NCBI GenBank assembly: GCA_016618085.1
Contig: JABLTG010000004.1
Location: 186,001-250,000, forward strand
From: Neovahlkampfia damariscottae
Lineage: Eukaryota > Heterolobosea > Selenaionea > Neovahlkampfiida > Neovahlkampfiidae
Direction of reading: 5' to 3'
DNA: 64,000 nucleotides
The translations under genes and the position numbers were made by a program. This document shows positions 1 through 10,533 of the stretch, one piece after another. The notes beneath the pieces were generated by a model. The model saw only the letters and a program-made list of their open reading frames with translations. It searched no databases and was not told the DNA's origin. Each line of letters begins with the position of its first letter. Position 1 is the stretch's first letter.

Positions 1-3000
1 CAAGTTGTTCAAATTCAATTTGTTCATCCATTCCTTCAGAATTAAGTGAATTTTCAGATCTAGATCCTGTAAAACTCTTTGATTCAAAACTTGATCCTGA
101 GATTTGTGAAAATATTTTTTGTTCTAAACTAAATGAATTTTCTAAACTTTTTGAAGTAAATGTTTTATCAGTTGTATTTAATTTTGAATCATCTTCATCA
201 TCAGAAAGATCTAATACATTCTTTTCAGTATTTTCAACATACATATAAATTAATTCAAGTAATGAATTTTTAACTGATTTATGTGTCATATCAGAAGGTA
301 ATTCTGAATTTAATAAACATGCACCTAATAAATATCTCCATGGTGATGCAGGATTTTGATTTAAATTTGATATATTTAATGAATTTCTTTTTAATATTTC
401 TTGTTTTAATTCTCGATAATTCAATAATATATTTTTATAATCATTTATAAATTTTTTAATAATAACAAAGATTTTTCTTTTATAAAAATAATTGAATTTT
501 GTAATTGTCAAATTTAATAAAAATTGACATGATTTATCAAAAACATCAAAATAATTTGATAATCTTTTTATAGATGAAAGATCAATATCTGATATTTTTT
601 CAGGAATGGATGATACTTCTGATTTTAAATAGATATCCATTAATAATTTTTCAAAGAAATCTAAACCAAGTTTAGTGAATGATAATTTTTGTTTTTCTTC
701 ATCTGTGAAATTTCTTAAAATGACAAGAGAAACTAATAAAAGATTGATAAATCCTAATGCACATTTTCCATCTCTAAAAAGTACTTTAATTTTATCATAT
801 GATGAATTATATAAAATATGATAAAAACAAATGAAAAATGTTGATGATTTATCCATATTATCAAGTAATTCTAAAATATCATTTGGTGAAAGTAATACTG
901 ATTTAATGAATAAAAATAATGAATCTGATAATATTGATTTATCTTTTAATGTTTGATATCTTGTATCAAAATCAATTTTAGTTAATGAAACTGAAAATGT
1001 TTGAAGTGTTCTTTCTCTTAATAATGAATAATTTTTTGGTTTTGAATCTTTAATTGTTAAACATTCAAATAATAAAGGTGCTAATTCATCACCAATAATA
1101 TTTTCAGAATCTCTTTTAAGAATTTCCATATAATAATCATGATCAAGTAAAACTGTAAAAAATTCAATCTTCAATTTTAATCTATCTGGATCAACAGATT
1201 TTTTTGTATCTAAAACTGAAAAGTATTTTTTTAACTATTTTTTTAGTTGAATTTAACTTACAATTTCAAAAACATATTTGATTGGTATGAATTGTATAAT
1301 ATCACAAATGAATAATGCAAATTGATTATTTGCAAAATAAGCAATATGTTTCAAATTTGAATTCTTTTTCTTTAAACACAATTCAACTTTTAATCCAAAT
1401 GCATCAATAAAATTACAAAGTGAATCTTTGAATGATTCTTGTTTTGCAATGTCTTGTGGAAAATCTAAAAAAAATGAGTTAATTTTGTATTTGGTTTACC
1501 ATCTTTATTTTCATTTGTTTTAGTGTATAAAGCAATACTTTTCACCATAGTATCAAAAAATATCCAAGAAACGTTAAATGAGTCAACGAATGAAATTGGA
1601 TTTTCAATTTGAGGATTAAAACTTAATCTTTTTGCATCTAATTTTTCAAGATTTTCTTGTGATTTTCTACCACCACTTGTTCTTGGTGATTTCATTCTTG
1701 GTGATACAGGTTCTGAAGATGGAGTTTGAAAAATACCAGTTTTTGAAGCTAAAATATCTCTTGTATAATTATCAATTGAAATTGATTGAGTTGAAAGAAT
1801 AAAATCAGTCCAAATATTTAAAATTTCTTCATAAAATGGTTTTTTCAAACCTTTTGGATTTTCAAAAAAGTTTTGAATGAATAAAGTTAAAAGTTGATTT
1901 TCTCTTTCTGATAATTGAGAAATATCTTCAATTCCTTGAATGAATTTAACAATTGCTTGAAATAAATGAACATGAAGTGTTTTAATTGTTGATTCTGTTC
2001 TAATTTTATGTGAAACAAAATCATCATTTTCTTCTTCTTCATTTTCTGAAGTTGGTACAAGTGAATTAAGTTGTGTCATGAAATTAAAAAATAAATTTAA
2101 AACAACAGATGCTTTTGGTGTTAATTGATCATAATAAAGATCTCGTCCAACAAAAAATATTTTGTCAAAAAATTGAGATGCTTCAACTAAGAATTTATCA
2201 ACTTCATTAAAAAATAAATATTTTTCTTCTTGTGTTTTTCTAACAATTTTTAATCCCATTAATAAATTTCTTAGTTGATTTGATAATTCAAAGAATTGTC
2301 CTATTTTTGGATCTGATGGATATAAAGTTGTTCCATTTCTAATGTGTAAATCAAAATGTGATTTTGGTAATTCTGTTAATTTAGTTTTTTCATCTAAATA
2401 ACCATGTGCAAGTTGTTTATAAACTGTTAATCTATAACCTTGTTCAGAATCTAAATATGCATGATCTTTGAATAATGGTAAAAATGCAAATCCAATACAT
2501 GTCATTACACATGTTCCCAAGATACCAGGTTCATTTGTTGCTTTATTTGTAGCAACATCATAAATTTCAAAGAATAAATGATCTTTTGGTGAGGCAGGAA
2601 CAGCAGGTTCAATTCTAATTTCATCAAAAAATTGTGGATTCTTTTGACCATATGTAACACTAGTAACACCAAAATCTTTTAATGCACCTGAATAACTATC
2701 TCCAATTCTTTTTTCAGCAGGTGAATTAATTTGATCATCTGATCTGAATGTAACTTTAATTAACAAATTTGTTGCTTTTGAACTTAAATTTAAAGTAAAT
2801 GGATAAATATAAAATGAGTTTGAAAAGTGTAAATATGGTGTTGATGGTATTGAAAGTGCAAAATCTTGTACATTATGAAAATATTCATAAATTGCTTCTT
2901 CAAATAAAAATTTTGATTTTTTTTGATTCAAAGATAAATTTCTTTCTGGTTTACTTGGTGACTTATTATAATCAACTTTGAATTGACTTAATTTATCAGA

Positions 3001-4665
3001 TGAACATGGATTAACATCATATTTGAAATTACAATCTAATTGGTTCTTTTCATTTTGATACCCTTTGTCCTCTTCTATACCTTCAAAAATACTAAATGCA
3101 TGTTTTTTTGTTCCTGAGTCAGGTACTCTAAATAATTCTTTGATTGAAAAAGTTCCTTCTTTTACTTCAACTTTGTTATCGTTTAAATAAAAAATTTCTT
3201 TGAATCCAAATAAGAATGGTTGTTTAATGTGGCCGAGATGTTGTACTTTTTCTTTAACCTTTTTTTTTAATTTATCTCCTTTTCCTTCTTTGTATATTTT
3301 CCAAACTTCATCAATATCACCTTGTAGACATCGGTCAACCCATAATACACCAATAATTGATGCATTTGGTTCTTTAACTTCAAATACACATTTTGGTGGA
3401 TCATAAATAGCTTTCTTTCTTAATTCTAAAAGTTCTGCTTTGTAAGCATCATCAAGTTGTGATAAATTTTCATCTGAATTTAATTCAAACCCAAAGTCTT
3501 CAGAAATCTTTCTTTTGTTTTGAACATCGTATAAAGCAAATCTTAAAAACACTGGTTCTGGTATATAATCATCAAAAGTAAATTTATCAAATGTGAATTG
3601 TATCTTGACAGGTCTAATTAAAAAAATATGATTAATAAAAAAAAAAAAAACATACCCTTGTTCAGGATATGGTGAAATTTTGACATATCTTGTTCTTTCA
3701 CATTGAAGTTCTTCTGCTGGTACCCAGTTCCAAAAGTTATTATTAAGGCTCATAAATTTATGATAGTCGTCTTCGTTTTCTAAGTAATCTTCTTCAACAG
3801 CTCTAATTCCTTTTAAGAATGGTTGAATTTTTTGTAAATCATTATCAGAAATACGTTCGTTGTTTAAGATTTCAAGGATTGAAGTTTTTGTTTCTTTATC
3901 ATTTCCATAAAAGCTTTGACCAATTCCAAATTCATTTGAGTTCTTCCTACTGACTGAACCTCCTGAACTGAGTTTACTACTTGTTCTTTTTCTTCCAATT
4001 TGTGAAGGTACTCTTTCTGTAAATGAAAATTGTTGTACTTGTGGTTCACTTTGTGTTTGTTTTTTTTCATTTCCAAATACTTTTGAAAAAAAAGACTTTT
4101 TAGCTTTTTTGTCGTCACCACCAGTTCCAATTTGATCCATTTTTGTTAAACCTAATGAAATTCTTTTTGAGGGTGCCTTAAAAGATTCTGTTGACATATC
4201 AAAAGATCCTCTATTTGATGTTGGGTATAAAGCAGAAGGTGTTGAAATGACATGAGAATAACGAGCATTTTTTGAAAATATTTCTTGTATATCTTTTTGT
4301 TGTAACTTTTTTTTTGGTTCATCACCACTTGGTGAATTTAAATCGGAAATAGTACCATCAGTGTTCATGGAGTCTCTCAGTTTCATAAATTCTGGAGTGT
4401 CGGATTTGTGGTATTTTCTTTTATCATTTAAATAGAAACAGTTCCAATCTTCAAATAAAATATGACTTTCTTCTTCTAAATGAGCAGTGGAACCGTCTTT
4501 TGGATTACTTTCTCTTTGCGTCAAAAATTGTTGAGCAAAACGAATAGATCTTGTACTGAGCGGATATTCATTTGTTTCTTTCACCAGTTGAAAATCTGGT
4601 TCAAAACTAATTTCTGGAGAAAGTTCTTGTTTATCTTCTGTTAATTTACTCTCTCCTTCACTCAT
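1..4665 (-). CDS. DOCK family (zizimin-like) guanine nucleotide exchange factor, 3' end outside window
   Basis: Large signalling protein of the DOCK-C/D (zizimin) type, expected to activate Cdc42/Rac GTPases at membranes. I start it at the ATG at 4665 (MSEGESKL); the open frame runs further upstream but only through poly-T-derived residues. The N-terminal block carries the family hallmarks 'FEDWNCFY', 'LRDSMN' and 'FWNWVPAEEL'. A DHR-1/C2 domain follows, roughly residues 590-760, with 'FDEIRIEPAVPA' and 'DHLFFEIYDV'. The catalytic DHR-2 domain would lie beyond base 1. Introns placed by frame: 3614-3654 (read through in frame by the open frame), 1465-1499 and 1216-1261. Left of 1215 the minus strand continues as helical coding sequence. 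Family assignment is firm; GTPase specificity is inference. Confidence 0.88.
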
Positions 4666-4967
4666 AACAAAACTAGCCAATGAAATTTTTGACAAATCAG
4701 CAAATACAAAAAAAAAAAAAAAAAGAGAAAGAAAATGGGCTTCAGAATAAAAAAAAAATAAAAATAACAAAACTCAGAATGTTCTTTTATTGGACAATTT
4801 TCTTTTAAGATGATTGGTCGATTTTTTACATCAAAAAATAATTGGGAAGACTTGCAAATCAATACAAAAATGTAAAGTATCTTCTCACTAGCCTCTTTCA
4901 GTATTTTCAGAAAAACATTATTTTCTTCAGCATCAGATTTTTATTGGACAATTGGTTTCAAAATAAA

Positions 4968-6085
4968 ATGGACGCAGTTGAGAATTACAAACAAGGTGAT
5001 ATTTCCAGTTCACTTTTTGGAGAATCTGAAAAAATTCATGAAGAAAATGAAAAATTCTTTGTAGAACCTACAGAAGAAGAAAAAAGAGAAATTGAAAAAA
5101 AATATGAAGCAATAAAAAATAAAAAAAGAACAAGAAATACATTTGAAGAGGCAGAAGAAAAAAAAAAGAAAATTGAAGAAGATATAGCTGAAAAGAATAA
5201 AAGATCAATTTTTGTTGGAAATATTAATTTCGAAGATCATGATACAGAAAAAGTACAAAATAGCTTGGAGCAATTATTTTCTCAATTTGGAAAAGTTCAA
5301 TCTGTTAGATTAAGAAGTATTCCAATTGCTCAAGATTTAAAACTTCCAAGAAAAGCAGCTGTCATCAAAGAAAAATTTGCTGAAACTAAAAAGTCTGTAA
5401 ATGCTTATGTAGTTTTTAAAGAAGCAGAATCATGTAAACAAGCACTTGAAGTAAATGGACAAAAAATTGATGGAAGACATCTTATTGTTGATTTAGCTGT
5501 CCCAGATAAAATGAAAAACTCAGATCATAAAAAAACAGTCTTTTTGGGTAATTTACCTTTTGATGCTGATGAAGAAGAAATTTGGAAAATATTTGAAAAG
5601 AAAAGACTCAAAGTAACAAAAGTTAGAGTCATTAGAGATGTTCATAATTCAGTTGGAAAAGGTTTTGGTTATGTTACTTTTGAAGATCAAGAAAATGCAA
5701 AGAAAGCTGTTGGTTATAAAGGTGCAATGAAAATTCGTGATAGAATGTTGAGAATTTCTCATTCAGATAGAAATGCAAAAGAAAAAAAAGAAACAAAAGA
5801 AAAGAATAAAAAAGCAAAAGAAGATGAAAAACTTCAAACTTCAAAATCAAAAAATACAAATTCTAGTGGGAAAAAAGAATTTGTCAAAAAAGAAGAAAAA
5901 AAGTTTGAAATATATAAAATTAACTATTTTTTAGATTGTGGACTGTTGTTAATGATTTTAAAAATGGAGCTGTGGACGGAGAATCTGGAGAACCAAAATT
6001 AAAAAAAAAAAAATTTGATGATAAAAAGAAACCTGAAAATAAAAAAAAATTTGATAAAAAAGATTCAAAAAAATCGAAAAAATAA
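4968..6085 (+). CDS. Two-RRM nucleolar RNA-binding protein, RBM34/Nop12-like
   Basis: Has two RNA-recognition motifs. RRM1 contains 'RSIFVGNINF' and RRM2 contains 'KTVFLGNLPF' and 'GKGFGYVTF'. They are flanked by a Lys/Glu-rich head and a very Lys-rich tail. This arrangement matches RBM34/Nop12, nucleolar proteins of large-subunit rRNA processing. Start chosen at the ATG at 4968 (MDAVENYKQ), 21 nt after an ATTGG at 4943; the frame is open upstream but unlike protein. A 32-nt intron at 5903-5934 is supported because skipping it gives an early stop, while removing it gives a natural basic tail ending at 6085. RRM assignment is certain; orthology with RBM34/Nop12 is likely. Confidence 0.85.
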
Positions 6086-6110
6086 ATACTCACTCCACCT
6101 TTTTTTTTAT

Positions 6111-6115
6111 CCAAT
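6111..6115. promoter_or_regulatory. CCAAT pentamer upstream of TAPT1 gene
   Basis: CCAAT 31 nt before the ATG at 6146. It belongs to the window-wide CCAAT/ATTGG pattern described in the findings. Promoter role is inferred from recurrence only. Confidence 0.5.
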
Positions 6116-6145
6116 AAAAACCTGATTCCAATTCAAAAGAAGAGG

Positions 6146-7666
6146 ATGAAAAAAAAAAATTCGTTGAATCAAAAAAAGAAAAAAGAAAAGAAATTTACTG
6201 AAATAACAGTTCCAAATATTACAATTTTTGACGAAACTGAAGTACCTTCAACTCCAACAAAAACTGAAATTCCATCAAGCTCAAAAATATTTTCAGATTC
6301 AGAAAAAGATGAACCATCAACACCAATACGAGGTGCTTTAAGATTTGATGTTTCACCAACTGGATCACCAATACCTCCATCTCCAAATTTTATGTCATAT
6401 TTACGAAACATTGATGTTATGCATATAAACGACGATACAGAAGCTGAAATATCAGAAGAAGAAGAAAAAGAGAAAGAAGAATATGATAGAGTTTATAATT
6501 TTATTTACATCCCATTTGAAGTTGAAAAGTTTTTATTTTTTGGAATAATTTTATGTTTTGATTCATTTTTATATTATTTTACATACTTCCCAATTCGTTT
6601 ATTTTTCACATTCATGAAATTAATCTTTACAAAATTTAAATTAAGAAATTCACAAATTATTGATTTCACAAAATTTCTTGTCATTTTTATTAATTGCATT
6701 TTAATGTATTTTTTCTTGGATTATTCAAAATCATATCATTGGGTTAGAGGAGAATCTGCTTTAAAACTATATGTTTTTTATAATATGTTAGAGGTTATGG
6801 AGAGACTGTGTTGTTCATTTGGAGAAGATATTCAATCAGCTCTTCATAAAACAATCATTCAAAAAAAATCTTTTCATATTTTTTTCATATTCATCATCAA
6901 CACAGTTTATTTATGTATGTTAAATTTTTATCATTTTCTTAAACTATTAGATATTCATTCAGTTGTCAATTATTATAGAATTATAACTTTGAATGTTGCT
7001 TTGAATTCTGATCAGAATTCATTAGTTGTTTTATTAATATCAAACAATTTTGTTGAAATTAAAGGAGGTGTTTTTAAGAAATTTCAAAATGATAAATTAT
7101 TTCAAATACTATGTCGTGATATTGTTGATAGATTTGAAATTTTTTTTTATGGTTTTGTCATAGCCATTCAAAATATGAAACATGCAGTATTTGGATTTGG
7201 TGAATTTCAATCCATTTTATTAGTATTAGCTGCTGAAATTTTGACAGATTACATAAAACATGCATTCATTGCGAAGTATAATAATGTAGAATCAAGCATG
7301 TTTCAAGATTTCAAATATGTTTTATGTGAAGATATTATTCTTCATAAAGAAGAAAAAAGAAGTTCAAAAAAGAGAATTGGATTTGTCCCTTTGCCCTATG
7401 TCTGTTTCACTCTTGTCAGACTGATTTTCAAATTTTTACCTCATTCTGTTCCTTTGAACTCATTGATGTCAGTTTTAGCTTATATTTTAGGATTTGTTGT
7501 GTTATTTCTTTTGAAGGTTTTTTTGAGTTTAGTGATATCAGGATATTCAGCAAGGAAGTTAAAATATGGAAAGGTAAATTGAATTTCTTTTTTTTTTAAT
7601 TCAAAGAAAACAAATCAATATGATGATGTATTTCGTTATCAAATGAGAGGGACACAAATTTTTTGA
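6146..7666 (+). CDS. TAPT1/Emp65 family multi-pass membrane protein
   Basis: Member of the TAPT1 (transmembrane anterior posterior transformation 1)/yeast Emp65 family, ER or ciliary-base membrane proteins. A ~115-residue Ser/Thr/Glu-rich cytosolic head is followed by several long hydrophobic helices. Family-typical blocks are visible: 'YNMLEVMERLCCSFGED', 'ALNSDQNSLVVLLISNNFVE' and 'LCRDIVDRFEIFFY'. The open frame ends at 7582, but a 33-nt GT-AG intron at 7574-7606 would join it in frame to a further exon ending at 7666 ('YDDVFRYQM'), which I prefer. Start is the first ATG (MKKKNSLNQ), 31 nt after a CCAAT. Family is strong; the last exon is a splice inference. Confidence 0.87.
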
Positions 7667-7729
7667 AACAAGAAATAAGTTGTTTTCTACATGAATAAAT
7701 TCCTTCAATTTTACAATTGAAGTTATTGA

Positions 7730-7734
7730 CCAAT
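7730..7734. promoter_or_regulatory. CCAAT pentamer upstream of RNA ligase gene
   Basis: CCAAT 15 nt before the ATG at 7749. Role inferred from its recurrence at gene starts. Confidence 0.45.
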
Positions 7735-7748
7735 TAAATTCTTGTTTG

Positions 7749-8832
7749 ATGTCTGAGAAGAAGTATACTTTGTATGGAAAGATTCAAAATTATAACAGTT
7801 CCTCATTAATCAGTGACTTTGAACTGTTTGTTAATGATGAATGGATTGCATTAGAAAAAGTACATGGAGCAAATTTTTTTTTTGTAACAGATGGCAAAAC
7901 TGTGGAATGTGGTAAAAGAACATCACTATTACAACTGAATAGCAACTTTTTCAAATTTCAAACCATCTTTGAAGAACATGAAAAAAAGATTTTGAAAGTG
8001 TTTCAACTGATTAAAGAGTTCCAACCAGATGTCACAAAAGTTCATATTTATGGAGAATTATTTGGTGGCTCATATCCACATAAAGATGTTAAAGTTGATG
8101 AAAATTTCAAATATGTTCAAAAAGGTCTTTGGTACGCTCCAAGTAAATTAACAAAATTTTTAATTTTCTGAAGTTATTTATTTCTATGCATTTGATATTA
8201 GAACAGATCACGGTTACTTGAATTATGATAAATCAATTGAATTGTTTGAAAAAGTTGAATTATTCTATGCAAAAATTTTACAACGAGGAAAATTGGAAGA
8301 TGTGATAAAATTTGAAGTAGAAGAATTTCAAACTACAATTCCTGGATTATTAGGTTTACCAGATATTAAAGAGAACTATGCAGAAGGTGTTGTAATTAAA
8401 CCTGTAAATCCACATTACATATCAGGTGATCGAGTTATAGTTAAAAAAAAATCAAAAGCATTTTCAGAAATCAATTTAGATGCAATGCAGAAATTAGAAT
8501 TGAAAAAAAAGAGAAAACAAGATCAAAAACAAGTTGAAATTAAAAAACATTCAGAGGAAGTTCTTGAATTAGTTGAAATTCTAAAATGCTATGTGACTGT
8601 CAACAGAATTAAGAATCTTTTATCAAAAATTGGTGAAGTCAAAATTGATGAAATTAACTCATTAATTGGGAAATTAGCAAAAGATGTATTTACAGACTTC
8701 AAAATTGATCATGGAGATAGATATGATAAATTAAAAGAAGAAGAGAAAAAAGTAGTTTCAAAACATTTATCAAAAGAATGTAAATTTCTGATCACACAAA
8801 ATGCTGCAAAAATAGTCAAAAATGAAATTTAA
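7749..8832 (+). CDS. RNA ligase of the T4 Rnl2 / RNA-editing-ligase family
   Basis: ATP-dependent RNA ligase that would seal 3'-OH/5'-phosphate nicks in RNA. All nucleotidyltransferase motifs are visible: motif I 'EKVHGAN' with the adenylated lysine, 'CGKRTS' after it, motif III 'IYGELFGG', motif IV 'AEGVVIKP', and motif V 'VIVKKKS' followed by 'AFSE'. The C-terminal helical domain is also present and resembles phage T4 Rnl2 in 'CYVTVNRIKNLLSKIGE'. A 31-nt intron at 8143-8173 joins two frames ('YAP'+'IIYFYAFDIR'). Predicted length about 350 residues, the usual Rnl2 size. Start is the ATG at 7749, since the longer frame begins at TTG. No clear mitochondrial presequence, so location is open. 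The last bases (8813 onward) lie in a direct repeat found again at 10484. Confidence 0.93.
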
Positions 8833-8859
8833 AAGTTTTATTTTTTAATCATTATTCCA
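8813..8859. repeat. Direct repeat copy A (end of RNA ligase gene)
   Basis: A 47-bp stretch covering the last codons, stop and 3' flank of the ligase gene. It recurs in the same orientation at 10484-10533, differing by three extra T in a poly-T run. The copies bracket the F-box gene and the decayed stretch. Confidence 0.85.
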
Positions 8860-8927
8860 GAAAAGACATTGAAAAAATTACCCAATCAATTCAATTTCTG
8901 TTTTAAATTTCGCTCAGAAGAAGAAAG

Positions 8928-9803
8928 ATGTACCAAATTGAACAATTTCCAGATGAAATATATGAAGAAATAATACAGTTTAGCGCTAATTTAAAGACAC
9001 TTTCTAGCATCTCTTTGGTTTCAAAAAAATTCCATTTTCTTTCAAACAAGAAAACTATTTTCAAAAACTTAATTAGTCAAGAATACAATATTCATTCATG
9101 TTTTGGAGAAGATCCAAAAGAATATTTCCAAGAATTAAAAAATTTAGATTATCCGTTCAAAGGAAAAGTTGCTCAATCAAATTCAGTATCTCTTTTTGAT
9201 GAATATATCCTTTTTGAAAGGTATGGTAGTGTATTGATTGGAAAAGTAGTTTGGTCAATAACTGGATACCCGGAAGCTGTTACAGAAATTGAAGGTACAG
9301 TTGTTGGAAATCGAATTTCTTTTGTTGAAGTAGAGTCCTCCAATAAACAAATTGCAATGATCGATACATCTTATGATTGTATTTTAGTAGACAACATATT
9401 CTTGATTGGAGTTTGGTCTGTGTCTACTTTATATGGTGGAATTTTGAATGTATTAGATGAATTTAGGATTGATTCAAAAAAGTATGATTGTGAATCTCAA
9501 ATGACAAAAAATTCCTATTGGGAAGGATATGGGACATTATTGAAAACAGATTTTTTGCAAATTGCTTCAGCATCTATGCGAATTTTAGTATTTGAAAAAG
9601 ATGCAGTTGTATTGGAGATTTTTTTTGAACAAAAAAAAAGGAGAATTTCAATTACAATAGAAGAAAAAAGGGATAACTTCATCATATTCGAAGAAGATAG
9701 CAGTTTTATTGAAATTTTTAATGGTTATGTTGTTGTTGGAATTGATACAGTCTCAGGTCCAATGGAGCTTTTTTGTTTTAAAAATCAAAGCAATACAAAA
9801 TAA
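8928..9803 (+). CDS. Probable F-box protein
   Basis: Intronless 291-residue protein. The N-terminus ('IEQFPDEIYEEIIQFS', then 'SISLVSKKFHFLS') has the F-box pattern, which would bind Skp1 in an SCF ubiquitin ligase. The remaining ~230 residues look like beta strands with no repeat or domain I recognise. A CCAAT lies at 8882-8886, 42 nt before the ATG. F-box call is moderate; the substrate-binding part is unknown. Confidence 0.55.
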   Translation: MYQIEQFPDEIYEEIIQFSANLKTLSSISLVSKKFHFLSNKKTIFKNLISQEYNIHSCFGEDPKEYFQELKNLDYPFKGKVAQSNSVSLFDEYILFERYGSVLIGKVVWSITGYPEAVTEIEGTVVGNRISFVEVESSNKQIAMIDTSYDCILVDNIFLIGVWSVSTLYGGILNVLDEFRIDSKKYDCESQMTKNSYWEGYGTLLKTDFLQIASASMRILVFEKDAVVLEIFFEQKKRRISITIEEKRDNFIIFEEDSSFIEIFNGYVVVGIDTVSGPMELFCFKNQSNTK

Positions 9804-9834
9804 ATGATGAATTGAGTTTCCTTTTATTGATCAG

Positions 9835-10118
9835 TTTTCTTTTGATACTTTGGATCTAAATCACGATATTTTTCAGTTTTAAAAATTTAGATGAATTCTT
9901 TGAACAGAGGTAGTTTGACGGTCAATCCTTGTTCCTCCTTTGTCAGAACCTTTTAACCAATAAAATATAATTTGATCCCTTCAAACTTGAAAAAAAATCA
10001 CATGGATAATCATCAATATATTTTCTTAGATTTTCCAGTTTAGGTTTTTCCTGATCCATGTAGTATTTTAAATCAAATTTAAATTGACTAAATTCATAAA
10101 TACTTTTATCATATCTTA
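9835..10118 (-). pseudogene. Decayed coding stretch, family unknown
   Basis: On the minus strand this stretch has coding-like composition ('KYYMDQEKPKLENLRKY', 'KTEKYRDLDPKYQKK') but is not one open frame. Stretches of plausible protein sit in different frames or are separated by a stop, and no GT-AG intron set that I tried restores all of them. I read it as a dead or dying gene, possibly the 3' part of the small frame at 10128-10346. It lies between the two copies of the 47-50-bp direct repeat. Confidence 0.3.
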
Positions 10119-10127
10119 CATTTATAT

Positions 10128-10346
10128 TTATTCAGTTTCTATACCTTTTTCAATGCTCGTTTTGTTTTTTTGGTGCGTTTGCAAACGAGAGTATTTCTTT
10201 ACAGCATCTTCTACGCTTTGAGCAAATGTTTCTTCGTCAAAAGAAGCAAGTAGTTTTGCTTTTTTTTCAATTGCTTCAGAGAAATTTGAAACAGGCCCAA
10301 AATAATCGGTATCAGTTTCCACCAAACCTTTCTGTGCTTCGGTCAT
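10128..10346 (-). CDS. Small hypothetical protein (about 72 aa)
   Basis: Short acidic, helical frame starting MTEAQKG at 10346 and ending at 10128. An ATTGG lies about 25 nt upstream (10372-10376), which supports a real start. No family recognised. It may be an intact small gene or the 5' exon of the decayed stretch just downstream. Confidence 0.35.
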   Translation of the reverse strand: MTEAQKGLVETDTDYFGPVSNFSEAIEKKAKLLASFDEETFAQSVEDAVKKYSRLQTHQKNKTSIEKGIETE

Positions 10347-10483
10347 GAACTTGAAGGATATAGTCAAATATAATTGGTTGAATATATCAATTTCTCTTAA
10401 AAGATGAATGAAATTACAACAAATCGTTTAAAGAAAGTAACAACCGTATGCTCTTTGGGACATTGATATCAGCAATCGAATTT

Positions 10484-10533
10484 TAGTCAAAAATGAAATT
10501 TAAAAGTTTTATTTTTTTTTAATCATTATTCCA
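10484..10533. repeat. Direct repeat copy B (end of RhoGAP gene)
   Basis: Second copy of the 8813-8859 repeat with three more T. Here it is read on the minus strand and supplies the last residues ('GIMIKKK') and stop of the RhoGAP gene, so the same DNA ends two unrelated genes in opposite orientation. Confidence 0.85.

Noticed and set aside
2799-2981. Short plus-strand frames inside the DOCK gene
   Set aside because: Shadows of a well-supported minus-strand gene with clear DOCK motifs.
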